In this document: piece by piece, positions 20,101-25,207 of the stretch
How positions within the stretch are numbered: the first letter of the stretch is position 1
Layout of the letters: every line of letters begins with the position of its first letter
Assembly (NCBI GenBank): GCA_002396205.1
Contig: DGXB01000093.1
Coordinates: 1 to 38,550, forward strand
Length of the DNA stretch: 38,550 nt
Origin: Bacteroidales bacterium UBA4243
GTDB taxonomy: Bacteria > Bacteroidota > Bacteroidia > Bacteroidales > F082
Direction of reading: 5' to 3'
The notes under the pieces: generated by a model
The model's database searches: none
Told to the model about the DNA's origin: nothing
The model's input: the letters and a program-made list of their open reading frames with translations, nothing else
Made by a program: the position numbers and the translations under genes

Positions 20101-22385
20101 CGCACTTGCGCAAAATCACTCCAGCGACCTCATCCAACTATGTCTCGTTGGTCGCGCAGGCCGAAGCCTCCACAGCTGTGGAATACTGCTATGGCGATGC
20201 GGGTAGCTATCCGTTGGTCAACCAATCTACTGATATCCAGAACAACGGCAAGTATACCCCTGTCATCGGTTCCGACAACTTGGGCTATATGTATGCCGAC
20301 AACAAAATTGAAAACGACACTTCGTTGTTCGTGAGGCTCAACAAGAACGCCATGAGGATGAACAAGGCAGTTGGCGACAGCACCTATGCCCATTGGGCAC
20401 GCCCAGGCTTGGCGAATGTCAACGGCGACCTGCCCGTGTTGCTCCTCAATGAATTTGACGAGGGTCCTTCATACAAGTATCAAGGCAGCTTCCGAAGCTT
20501 GGCCACCTATAGCAAAGGTGTGGCACTACAATATGGCGGCCCCGTGCGCGATGGCGACAACAACGAGTTGAGCACCATGCTTGGACGCGCCGAGTATGTG
20601 TTTGTCTACGGCGACGTTGATGGCGAAAGAGATACGGATCTTTCTAAAGTCACCATCAAGGCCGAAAAGGTGAGCATCAACGAGCACGCCACCATCAAGA
20701 ACCCAGGCAACTTGGCTACCTTTGGAGAGACCTACGTCGGCATCACCTTCGACAACTCGTATGGCAAGGCCTATTCGACGCCAGGCGTCAACTATGGCCT
20801 CGTCGGCATGGGTGGCTTCCTCTTGCCCCGCGACTGGCACATGTTCTCAACCCCGCTGAGCAATGCGCCCTTAGGCTTTGACTATATGGGTGATAACGTG
20901 GCTAATAGCTCGAACATCAACAATCCATGGGTGTCAACCAGCAGCGAGTTCAGCTGGCTCAACGGCAACGGACGTGGACGTTATTGGATGAAGGCTTATG
21001 CCACCGCCGATGGCTATTTCCCGACCCAAGTCGACGGAACGGCTGTCGTTGAAAACGACAAGCTGTTCATCGTCGGCTCCGACGAATGTCCCACCCCGGG
21101 TGTACACCGTTTCCCTTACGGCATGGACTTCTACGCATGGACTGAGCCAGACTACCACTGGATCAACTTCAAGCGCAACGGTCCCAACCACTGGCATAGC
21201 GATGAGCCTCACGACCATCTGGAGTATAAAACCGAGGTGGCTACCAACCATCCCACATCCACTACAAACGTCAACGAAGACAACCTGATTGTGGGCAAAG
21301 GCTACATGGCCAGCATCACCATCCCGACGTTCATGCAAAGCCACGGCACGCTCAACCAAGGCAACCAGTCCATCGCCCTGACCCATGACGGTGCGCACCT
21401 TACAGGCTGGAACCTCGTGGGCAACCCCTATCACGGCTATCTCGACTTCATCGATTTTGCCACCAATGGGAATAATGCAAGCATACTCACCACCAACGCC
21501 GATGGCCAACCGTTCTATGTCGTTTATGATGCCGACCAATACGAGGAAGGTCATCAAGGGAGTGGGTTCCTGTATTATCCTATGTATGGCTCAAGAGGTG
21601 GCGAGTATGCCGGAAAGTTCATCCACCCGCATCAAGGATTCTATGTGAAGGTGGCCGACAACGCCATGACGAATGAGTCCAACAAGTACGAGTTGCAATT
21701 CAACGAAAGAATGGTGAAGCCGCGTTCCGTAGTCACGGAGAGCCACTTCCGCGACGAAGAGCCTGCCTATCCGTTGGTCAACCTCTACCTGAGCAGCGAC
21801 AAGGGCTGCGCCGACGTGACGGTCATTGAGTTTGATCGTCCCGAATGGGGCGGTGCCCGCAAGCTGAAGGAACTGCGCGTGGGCGACGGCCTCTTCTATG
21901 CCCAACACAACGACACCCACTATGCGGCCCTCTTCACCGTGGAAGGCATCGAGCGCGTTCCGCTGTGGTTCGAAGCCAAGGACGACGACATCTTCACCAT
22001 CAAGTGGAACACGGCCAACGCCAACTTCCATGAGATGTATTTGGTCGACAACATTGCTGGTGTGCGCTACGACATGCTGCGCAACAACAGCTACAGCTTC
22101 GAAGGCCACAAGGGCGATTATCCGTCGCGCTTCTACATCACCTTCCGTTTCACCGACGTCGAAGAGAATCAGGACCATCCGTTCGTGTTCTTCGATGGCT
22201 CGCAATGGGTCGTCACCGGCGATGGCGAGGTCGAATTCATCGACTTGCTCGGGCAAGTGTTGGCACGGAGACGGGTGAGCGGCCAAACGAGGTTGAATTT
22301 GCCCGAGGTGGCTGAAGGCGTCTACCTTTTCCGCCTGATTGAAGGACAAGAAACGAAGATACAGAAAGTCATCGTCAAAAAATAA
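8124..22385 (+). CDS. Giant T9SS-secreted VYGGG-repeat protein with GLUG repeats
   Basis: A 4753-residue protein. A signal peptide is clear (KRKALLLLAMLLTGGVASAQ, cleavage near residue 30); ATGs at 8133 and 8145 are alternative starts. Residues about 30-3070 are a huge array of [VI][YF]GGG repeats, with the landmark GGGEDGHV recurring through it. Residues about 3750-3830 read like the lead-in to a GLUG domain (AWLISKSAGMNGQ, NPFKGTYDGKGHLIKNLSI), and residues about 3845-3950 contain GLUG-type repeats (GGLAGTLDGSATISNS, GGLVGQMLGGTIHSS). A long non-repetitive C-terminal part (WNLVGNPY region) follows. Residues about 4700-4753 form a type A T9SS sorting domain (VEFIDLLGQVLARRRVSG ... GVYLFRLIEG ... 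KVIVKK). Known biology of that tail predicts export across the outer membrane and removal of the tail. The repeat region itself has no assigned function. It is the only one of the three large proteins with this export signal. Confidence 0.9.
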   Translation: MKHMNTSMNLKRKALLLLAMLLTGGVASAQVVVKGSVYGGGQGIETDEKSGLVTGNATVTMNGGTVERSIYGGGELGSVGTFTAFTTVEYTEGEHEGQSVQVPSKCAENTGVATVTVNGGHVGKNGSLMGVNPDDDDRGWIFCGGRGEADSINYPKAIALGVVGSTHLTFGTLANTTQPLVTASVYGGCENGLVLEDTHVEILGGQIGTGLASKTQGENNVWTGTWDLVYDDTKWTNAINAVQSGNATAINAAAGQFHECDAWPYGDGNDHYYVYDINAGASGYNSHGGALQGSNGQTFFGNVFGGGSGFYPIAPGIWRRSAGRVNGNTLVEIKGGHILTSVYGGNEMTDVKGTCTVNMTGGTLGVPRTLEDIEAHPVTCYLFGAGKGDQRVMFNRWTNVQNAEVNIGGDAFFFGSVFGGGEDGHVLGNVTVNINTETGDDAYIGTWGYSYVDGNVFGGGRGFSGEGITCGSVGGDITVNINGGNILGSIYGGGRMASAGIGFALELDPIIGYFQPDIPDDPETPEDESETHGHVTINISGGTIGNDYESKLHLGNPNLEGGRTHGGNVFGGSMGRLTKLDGSINPKWPILGQVKTTEINIKGDNTIIKGNVYGGGEFGLVLDNTEVNVRGGTIWRNVYGGGYGSNDNTTITDIQTGQAGLTFRYTPMAFAGVVSKNTFVNISGGWVKKNVYGGGEMASVGLIDYRLNNAGTDFENITIHDNEASSFALSWPYDYQYFTGFDGNTHVEITGGRIGITGKDFMGPWNASGTPLVIPEGGTGYVAYDGSDAHKKALKAARQDNGDVFGGGHGIAGDRYDFAFCANANNTVVNINYTNTDAEPTNYKPDDWVYGFLPKANDWTNYGTLACIAGSVYGGAENGHVLNTANLTLNKGLIGHAIYGGGKGKDTYTVRLLNLGSTTEYHNAEIYSLTAGKVYGSTSVTMNGGYVMRNVYGGGNMASVGKGNYAGGSDDYSTAGYGEKVANLWTGGAGSNAWHFMNSGKATVNIVGGTVGTAGGEKDDLPTGNVFGGCRGEAAPTIPNTPRYQYAPSFFSGYVNMTDVTIGRLAEGTEGQEGYVAASGPLIYGSVYGGGEDGHVRRSTNVTVNYGEIGLAYNADNIANVGTVDENGNTVTPTHFKWLLRGNVTGSGSGISKYEYDLPDSNPTLNYDGIINENHTFTYTYNGRTITLSEKDYSNSSGSVTDSTSVVINGGTIYRNIYGGGSLATVGPPYIPGTINPNEELGKPSHWSKNIVEVKSGTVGESAGVVAGYGGHVFGAGRGVETVDIEKFSTSVQTQVTIGSETTHDALVYGNVYGGGEVGQVSDDTEANVVSGQVGTIDYTDANHDGTFDGVTHTTGGKVFGGGKGLASVVEAARVKGNSNVNIRGGHVLFNVYGGGEMASVGLREQYTYTTGEGNEQTEHTDYRPKLNTGLAKVTVTGGQVGPAPRVESGYNIPIGLNGVDGYVFGGGKGIANDYITDPTHPYSGSYHSFADVNNTEVTVNIPASADANTNRIWGSIFGGAEDGHVLGNAHTYYISGLMGTTGTTSYDGNIFGGGRNYSKANYNAGRVRGNITVEMSGGQIYGSIFGGGRLALTGVDLYGNIIPDEEGENGQKFGNVTVKVKGGKVGNEALIENFTTYSMGDVFGGGKGDKTGIVAAPNTHHPKASVLLVSMTKNTEVEISEAKPDVPTRIYGSVYGGGEMANVGQYTWDLVPNQEPQNITLKDGTGVAKVTVSGGIIGIDNMSLSSDDIHVDANFNLTRNMDIGHVFGGGEGIVDDPDRLDDNGQLLYPQVSIVEGGQTMSISLFNLMNTVGETQVTVSGDAFVKGSVYGGGLNGHVERDAKVYIQGGQIGFGENADGTDNSKYANELFVNPLQEGGITTSLAGCPHWDLGNASGTIIPYDPVWISQGNPPRDGTSWYGNVYGGGSGLFPYVVKNTSNNQWESHWNSYSGQVKGNTRVEISGGHILTNVYGGCEITNVGSYGYDNTQGVTNISGVGKGKATIVMRGGSIGVPRTADQIEQFPLSGDLFGAGKGDPRTAFNTWTNVANTDITITGGFVYGSVFGGGEDGHVIEDTKILVSKAEGSDLVIGCHGNTGLEGNVFGGGQGDVPEALTAGGLGGNTLVEVKDGNILGSVYGGGSTGSVGIRFVPAGHQQYGLVQDGENHGYTTVNISGGTIGHVDNTERIGGNVYGGCKGLAGPPGSIFQSMAKVKETHVNISQANGKKTFIMGSVFGAGEDGHVTKDTHVAVSGGQIGGDRYYAGDATPHLCANEFHGNVYGGGRGLGTYTDNNGNPQYSITAGKVDGNTNVSITGGRVCRDVYGGGNFSSVGDPNEEPVNGQYATGLATVIVSDGKIGIGSGEYNNDYASGHVFGSGHGKAGALYADKAFVKNTFVNIKENAIVYGSVFGSGEDGHVRKNTHVKVEGGTIGVTGTTGYEGNVYGGGRGLDPDAQGHLSPSAGKTEGNTLVEVVGGWVKGSVFGGGRLASVGDPDEEPVNGQYATGLAEVVIGDGSGTKTATIGTTHEAQTSVEFGGNVYGGGKGQAGATYRDLTFVKNTSVTIRKGAAVHGSVFGGGEDGHVRQTSTVNVTGGTVGDNESTCANKYHGNVYGAGRGIDNTEQGAGGYSWTAGRVNWSATVNISGGHIYRNVYGGGNLASVGRVKRDENYNLVLLPNGDMNPLDQKDRPMYNNDGSLNDQFDPALLTGWAHVNITGGTIGSDADIDDFHGNVFGSSHGMAGEDFKNLAYVHNAEVKVSEAGSENPTLIKGSVFGGGEDGHVTLDTKVTVNGGQIGAKDNDALKGNVYGGGRGIDLDQSQNPPALSSTAGLVKGHTRVYVNGGTIKNSVYGGGNQSVVRQEKVVNINGGTVEQDVFGGCNAVPEGRQHIGLKTVNVRNGLIKGNVYGCSHNSTDGNAEVTPTTDNPSWTAFVNISGGVIGGNTDKGNVHGAGFEGMVNGSVCVNVGKDAIVKQVNDANQPRIAANTFYNDCGGDEPGLAPGQTAIEPTVGKLIIRGSVFGGSDYFGSTQSTNWDNFDITGYSNLYIDGTGYNTTATDPSTAGYMNIGGGLFGSGTHCESGALGRHILLKGYGTRDSESELTQATRTLTTIQRGGIVLLDNANVNLTGAADISGRADATKDYGVMKVDDGLLVTNATGIVLGAANAPAYMDCIKQVRSLHLKSGTSYENMSANGNWEWIGIKGDTPETAQLYYTETAPNVALASNAENVIIFNDISKLWVRYTQGTTNLYGELQGFFRMRGDSYQPYGTESFAYARPKITDEYATNDNRADGGFLSYNNNYNFFTDGGDDFTKTKQHPYTNVLYLGKDDRQEYREWVIPKRKGRWYVDGRPGQWGHDNKSKVTDAAGLFPDKPKKTIFGEVNNSTGSFGGIITEHYPEGSPNARFNYSYKNDVIYVVGALSAADEKAIVEGNATYTMQDSIGGGVHYPLKLYRYPGGHEMSNGLIDHGGGGHINKEDLWGVAENSTAGPGANYGAMLNVGRNEQITLQGVMMDGLYDFTNEDKVTHQIPTNLEPSTSNFDPKRVIMPLVVTYPNATLTLNGGTELKRGYNNNDAATTWYNNADFTPSDDVIHGGAVFVNQSATMNVSGMVTITDNWQQKGTGEQVDKVKCNVYLPTFAKHINITDALTFGTQIGVTSPVRNTSTHFVHNTFSPVAVATTRENAAFAWEKNMFLDDQQWFFVNGHTNDNHKDTYYSTSIEDYVYPYTDDDAVVSHFNPETTLFFGWTWANVVRTQPAGYTVNDNNITVSTKEGMAWLISKSAGMNGQTAIDFTGAKISQTDDIDMQQYVWVPVGTESNPFKGTYDGKGHLIKNLSIDYIGDGDLRYERENYGLFGYVNGNGVVNRTFVVSGLVSPEGAAEMELGGLAGTLDGSATISNSEAAVAIESPNSSSNAGGLVGQMLGGTIHSSMAMPDFTLSQYGAVGGLAGITKNSGGDNPITPSIKNSFAQVKFDFPTNAVSTVGGLVGKSVSLSLVNNYSHLRKITPATSSNYVSLVAQAEASTAVEYCYGDAGSYPLVNQSTDIQNNGKYTPVIGSDNLGYMYADNKIENDTSLFVRLNKNAMRMNKAVGDSTYAHWARPGLANVNGDLPVLLLNEFDEGPSYKYQGSFRSLATYSKGVALQYGGPVRDGDNNELSTMLGRAEYVFVYGDVDGERDTDLSKVTIKAEKVSINEHATIKNPGNLATFGETYVGITFDNSYGKAYSTPGVNYGLVGMGGFLLPRDWHMFSTPLSNAPLGFDYMGDNVANSSNINNPWVSTSSEFSWLNGNGRGRYWMKAYATADGYFPTQVDGTAVVENDKLFIVGSDECPTPGVHRFPYGMDFYAWTEPDYHWINFKRNGPNHWHSDEPHDHLEYKTEVATNHPTSTTNVNEDNLIVGKGYMASITIPTFMQSHGTLNQGNQSIALTHDGAHLTGWNLVGNPYHGYLDFIDFATNGNNASILTTNADGQPFYVVYDADQYEEGHQGSGFLYYPMYGSRGGEYAGKFIHPHQGFYVKVADNAMTNESNKYELQFNERMVKPRSVVTESHFRDEEPAYPLVNLYLSSDKGCADVTVIEFDRPEWGGARKLKELRVGDGLFYAQHNDTHYAALFTVEGIERVPLWFEAKDDDIFTIKWNTANANFHEMYLVDNIAGVRYDMLRNNSYSFEGHKGDYPSRFYITFRFTDVEENQDHPFVFFDGSQWVVTGDGEVEFIDLLGQVLARRRVSGQTRLNLPEVAEGVYLFRLIEGQETKIQKVIVKK
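15105..15161 (+). repeat. 57-bp direct repeat, copy 1
   Basis: It encodes SVGDPNEEPVNGQYATGLA. It is identical to 15582-15638 except for one base (Asn versus Asp codon). The copies are 477 bases apart, exactly 159 codons. Confidence 0.9.
15582..15638 (+). repeat. 57-bp direct repeat, copy 2
   Basis: Second copy of the repeat at 15105-15161, with one mismatch, encoding SVGDPDEEPVNGQYATGLA. Such DNA-level identity inside an otherwise diverged repeat array points to recent duplication or gene conversion of a 159-codon module. Confidence 0.9.
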
Positions 22386-22390
22386 GGAGG
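22386..22390 (+). promoter_or_regulatory. Shine-Dalgarno GGAGG setting the start of the small protein
   Basis: GGAGG begins immediately after the stop codon of the giant gene and lies 7 bases before ATG 22398. It supports ATG 22398 over the GTG at 22392. A full Shine-Dalgarno is noteworthy because many Bacteroidetes genes lack one. Confidence 0.65.
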
Positions 22391-22397
22391 AGTGGAT

Positions 22398-22655
22398 ATG
22401 AAAAACATCAAGAGAATAATCAGAATCACAATGGTGGCCTTGACGATGGCCATCGCCATCCCCACGCAGGCTCAAATCCTCATCATGGATGACGAGTTTG
22501 AAGGCGAGCTACGCTTGGAGTCGGATGAAGACTATTTCTTCATTATGGGTCAAGGTGAGGGTTTCGATGCTTACACACCTCTTGGCGATGGTTTGATAGT
22601 GCTGTCGTGTCTCGGCGGTGCCTACCTGCTTGCGAAACGGAAGAAAAAACATTGA
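22398..22655 (+). CDS. Small exported protein with PEP-CTERM-like C-terminal anchor
   Basis: 85 residues. Residues 1-26 are a signal peptide (basic KNIKR, then TMVALTMAIAIPTQAQ). Residues 27-56 are very acidic (MDDEFEGELRLESDED). The C-terminus is tripartite: motif PLGDG at 61-65, a hydrophobic helix LIVLSCLGGAYLLA at 66-79, and the basic end KRKKKH. This arrangement resembles PEP-CTERM/LPXTG-type sorting tails. I recall similar small Bacteroidales proteins ending PLGxGL...AYLxxKRxK, but cannot name the family. It starts 13 bases after the giant T9SS protein and precedes the terminator, so it is probably the last gene of that operon. A role in assembly or anchoring of the giant proteins is possible but unproven. 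Confidence 0.75.
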   Translation: MKNIKRIIRITMVALTMAIAIPTQAQILIMDDEFEGELRLESDEDYFFIMGQGEGFDAYTPLGDGLIVLSCLGGAYLLAKRKKKH

Positions 22656-22678
22656 AAAATAATCCGTTTTCGGTGCAA

Positions 22679-22728
22679 AAAAGTTGGCGCAAATGGATTT
22701 TTCCTATATTTGCGCCAACTTTTCTTTT
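22679..22728 (+). terminator. Rho-independent terminator of the giant-protein operon
   Basis: Perfect 16-bp inverted repeat. The left arm is 22679-22694 (AAAAGTTGGCGCAAAT), the loop is 13 bases, and the right arm is 22708-22723. The 3' side continues in T-rich sequence (TTTTCTTTT). It lies 23 bases after the stop of the small protein. Confidence 0.85.
22705..22712 (+). promoter_or_regulatory. Bacteroidetes-type -7 box for the acyl-CoA synthetase
   Basis: TATATTTG matches the Bacteroidetes -7 consensus TAnnTTTG and lies 36 bases before ATG 22749. It sits across the loop and right arm of the terminator hairpin. The -33 element is weak (TTGG at 22684-22687). Confidence 0.5.
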
Positions 22729-22748
22729 GAAACGAAAACACTTTGGAT

Positions 22749-24518
22749 ATGGAAATTAAAAGAGTTTTTGACCTTCTCGACAACTATGTGGAGAAGTACC
22801 CCAACCAAAAGGTGGCCCTCGCCGGAAAGAAGAACGGGCAATGGGTGAACTACAGTTCGCTGGCCTATAAGGAAAATGTCGACATCCTGAGTTCGGCCCT
22901 CATCGAATTGGGCATCGAAAAAGGCGACAAGGTGGCCATCATCCTCAGCAACCGTCCCGAATGGAACCTGCTCGACATGGCCATCAGCCAGGTGGGCGCC
23001 ATCGACGTGCCCATCTATCCCACCATCAGCGAGGAAGACTATCGCTACATCCTGGCCGACTGCGACGCCAAGATGGTCGTCATCGACGGCATCTCGGTGA
23101 TGAACAAAGTGACCAACATCCTGCCCGACGCACCCAACGTGAAGCTCGTCTACACTATGGTCGACCGCGAGAAATACCCCTATTTCGACCAACTGCTCGA
23201 ACTCGGCAAACAGCATCCCCACATCGAAGAGATAGCCGCCCGCAAGGCCGCCGTCGACGAGATGGAATGCGCCACCATCATCTATACCTCTGGTACGACT
23301 GGCACACCCAAGGGCGTGATGCTCTCGCACCACAACCTGATGAACCAGTTCCCGAATTTCCACTATACCATTAGTGACACGTCCAACAAGGCGTTCAGCT
23401 TCCTGCCCGTGTGCCATGCCTACGAGCGTGCACTCAACTATTGCTACCAATATCGCGGCATGTCAATCTACTATGCCGAAAGCCTTGGCACCATCGCCTC
23501 CGACATGCGCGAAATCCATCCCACGATGATGTGCGCCGTGCCGCGTGTGCTCGAACGTTTCTACGATGCCATCATCCAGTCGGGCAACAAGCAGAAAGGC
23601 ATCAAGAAAAGCATCTTCTTCTGGGCCGTGCGCCTCGGCGAACGCTACAAGATCGACTCGGTGAGCCGCCATTGGTTCTACGATTGGAAGTTGGGCATTG
23701 CCGACAAGTTGGTCTACAGTAAGATACGCGCCAACATCGGCGCCGAGAACTTCGACATCATCGTGTCGGGTGCCGCCGCCATTTCCCAAAAGATTGCAGG
23801 CTTCTTCTCGGCCATCAAGATGCCCGTTTTCGAGGGCTATGGCCTGACGGAGACTTCGCCCGTCATCGCGGTCAGCAACCGCAACCCGCATGGGCGCGAA
23901 GTGGGTTATGTGGGCCAACCGCTGCCAGGTACAGAAGTGAAAATCGGCGAAAACGGCGAGATTTGCTGCCGTGGCCACAACGTGATGATGGGCTATTACA
24001 AACACCCCGAGCTGACCGCCGAGGTCATCGACAAGGACGGCTGGTTCCACACGGGCGACATGGGCGAATTCGACCAATACAACCGCCTGAAGATCACGGG
24101 GCGCATCAAGAGCCTCTTCAAGACCTCGGGCGGAAAATACATCAACCCCGACGTCATCGAAGCCAAGTTCTGTGCCTCCAAATTGATAGAAAACATCCTT
24201 GTGGTGGGCGAGAACCAGAAGTTTGCCGGAGCGCTCATCATCCCGAGCTTCGCCGACCTGAAGGCCTGGTGCGCCGAGGAAAAGATTGCCTACACGACCA
24301 ACGAGGAGATGATCAAGAACCCCGAGGTGCTGAAGCGTTTCGCAGCCGAAGTCAACGAGCTGAACAAAGGCTTGGGCGAGACGGAGAAAATCAAGAAACA
24401 CGTCCTCCTCGCCGACGAGTGGAGCATCGCCAACGGACTCCTAACGCCAACGCTCAAAGTCAAGCGCAAGGTGCTCATCGCCAAGTATAAGGATGTGATT
24501 GAGAAGATGTTTGAATGA
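22749..24518 (+). CDS. Long-chain fatty acid-CoA ligase (AMP-forming)
   Basis: 589 residues. It activates fatty acids through an acyl-AMP intermediate to acyl-CoA, for lipid uptake, recycling or degradation at the inner face of the membrane. The AMP-binding P-loop is YTSGTTGTPKG at residues 179-189. Further ANL-superfamily signatures are GYGLTETSP near 363, GWFHTGDMGEFD near 430, and GRIKSLFKTSGGKYINP further on, which holds the adenylation-associated lysine region. Overall character is the FAA1/COG1022 type. Length is normal for the bacterial family. I chose ATG 22749 over the upstream TTG at 22743. The gene has its own -7 box. Its stop overlaps the next ORF by ATGA, although that ORF probably belongs to the restriction island. 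The sequence is GC-rich, unlike the AT-rich island genes that follow. Exact chain-length preference cannot be read from sequence. Confidence 0.93.
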   Translation: MEIKRVFDLLDNYVEKYPNQKVALAGKKNGQWVNYSSLAYKENVDILSSALIELGIEKGDKVAIILSNRPEWNLLDMAISQVGAIDVPIYPTISEEDYRYILADCDAKMVVIDGISVMNKVTNILPDAPNVKLVYTMVDREKYPYFDQLLELGKQHPHIEEIAARKAAVDEMECATIIYTSGTTGTPKGVMLSHHNLMNQFPNFHYTISDTSNKAFSFLPVCHAYERALNYCYQYRGMSIYYAESLGTIASDMREIHPTMMCAVPRVLERFYDAIIQSGNKQKGIKKSIFFWAVRLGERYKIDSVSRHWFYDWKLGIADKLVYSKIRANIGAENFDIIVSGAAAISQKIAGFFSAIKMPVFEGYGLTETSPVIAVSNRNPHGREVGYVGQPLPGTEVKIGENGEICCRGHNVMMGYYKHPELTAEVIDKDGWFHTGDMGEFDQYNRLKITGRIKSLFKTSGGKYINPDVIEAKFCASKLIENILVVGENQKFAGALIIPSFADLKAWCAEEKIAYTTNEEMIKNPEVLKRFAAEVNELNKGLGETEKIKKHVLLADEWSIANGLLTPTLKVKRKVLIAKYKDVIEKMFE

Positions 24519-25114
24519 TGGTAGAAAGGTGCGGTGCCCTGCAAAAAAGAGGGGGGAGCTATATAAAGTTCCAATTGAAATCCGCCCAGCGCGACCGCTT
24601 CGATGCCGACATCAGCCGTATTGACATCGTGAATGTTGTTTCGCCCGACACGGTGCCAGGCTTGAAGGAAGGCGAGCATGTCAAGGAGTTTTATGTGTTG
24701 CTTGTCTCGCTGAAGCGAGAGCTGTATGACGAGAAAAACATCTTGCTTCTGACAAAGTTAATCAAGCAGCACATGGTTTTTGCCTTGGTGTTTGAGGATA
24801 TGTTGCGTTTCGCCGTAGTGCACGACAAACTCTTTTCCACTGACTGGGAACCGCTTGCCGATGCTGCGCTGCCCCTGATGGGCATTGACATGGACAAGGT
24901 ATGGGAGCACATAGTAACGACCATCGGAGGCTTCGAGGTGATGGAAGGCGTGACGATCGAGGAACAGATAACGATTGATGGAGAGAGGCTGAAAGTCATC
25001 AAGAAAATTGAAACGCTTGAAAAGAAGGTGAGGACAGAAAGACAGCCTCGAAGGAAATATGAATTGTATCAGCAATTATGCAAGTTGAAAAAATCATTGA
25101 AGGATAACCCATAA
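24515..25114 (+). CDS. DUF4391-like protein, N-terminus possibly short
   Basis: 199 residues. The pattern FDADISRIDIVNVVSPDTV ... VKEFYVLLVSLKRE ... LLTKLIKQHMVFALVFED ... FSTDWEP ... VWEHIVTTIG, ending in a basic coiled coil (residues about 165-199), matches my recollection of DUF4391. That family is often encoded beside type III-like methyltransferase and helicase genes; its biochemical role is unknown. The conserved part begins near YIKFQLKSAQRDRF (residue 16). Family members usually have a few more N-terminal residues, so the 5' end may have been trimmed where it joins the acyl-CoA synthetase gene (ATGA overlap). The mod gene it would normally partner lies 3.7 kb downstream, separated by four inserted genes. 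Assignment is by memory of the family and is not certain. Confidence 0.7.
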   Translation: MMVERCGALQKRGGSYIKFQLKSAQRDRFDADISRIDIVNVVSPDTVPGLKEGEHVKEFYVLLVSLKRELYDEKNILLLTKLIKQHMVFALVFEDMLRFAVVHDKLFSTDWEPLADAALPLMGIDMDKVWEHIVTTIGGFEVMEGVTIEEQITIDGERLKVIKKIETLEKKVRTERQPRRKYELYQQLCKLKKSLKDNP

Positions 25115-25132
25115 AATCGGCTTTTTTCGGAA

Positions 25133-25155
25133 AAACGTATTTGAAAATTACGTTT
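25133..25155. promoter_or_regulatory. Operator-like inverted repeat upstream of the ATPase gene
   Basis: AAACGTA at 25133-25139 and TACGTTT at 25149-25155 form a perfect 7-bp inverted repeat with a 9-base AT-rich spacer. It ends 16 bases before the -7 box at 25172. Size and position fit a dimeric regulator site; no regulator is identified. Confidence 0.35.
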
Positions 25156-25171
25156 ATTGATGAAAAAGTTG

Positions 25172-25179
25172 TATTTTTG
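25172..25179 (+). promoter_or_regulatory. Bacteroidetes -7 box of the AAA/TOPRIM operon
   Basis: TATTTTTG matches TAnnTTTG and lies 28 bases before ATG 25208. No good -33 TTTG was found at standard spacing. Its presence argues against the longer reading frame that begins at 25157, which would run through the promoter. Confidence 0.5.
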
Positions 25180-25207
25180 CCTTGAATTAGATAATAAACG
25201 TAAAATT

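Noticed and set aside
24511..24575. Possible frameshift at the 5' end of the DUF4391-like gene; another frame reads KVRCPAKKRGELYK next to A6 and G6 runs
   Set aside because: The annotated frame already gives SYIKFQLKSAQRDRF, which fits the family equally well, so no frame change is needed; without an alignment the case is weak.
25157..25207. Longer N-terminus for the AAA ATPase from 25157
   Set aside because: It begins at TTG, runs through the -7 box, and adds residues (KKLYFCLELDNKRK) outside the conserved domain.
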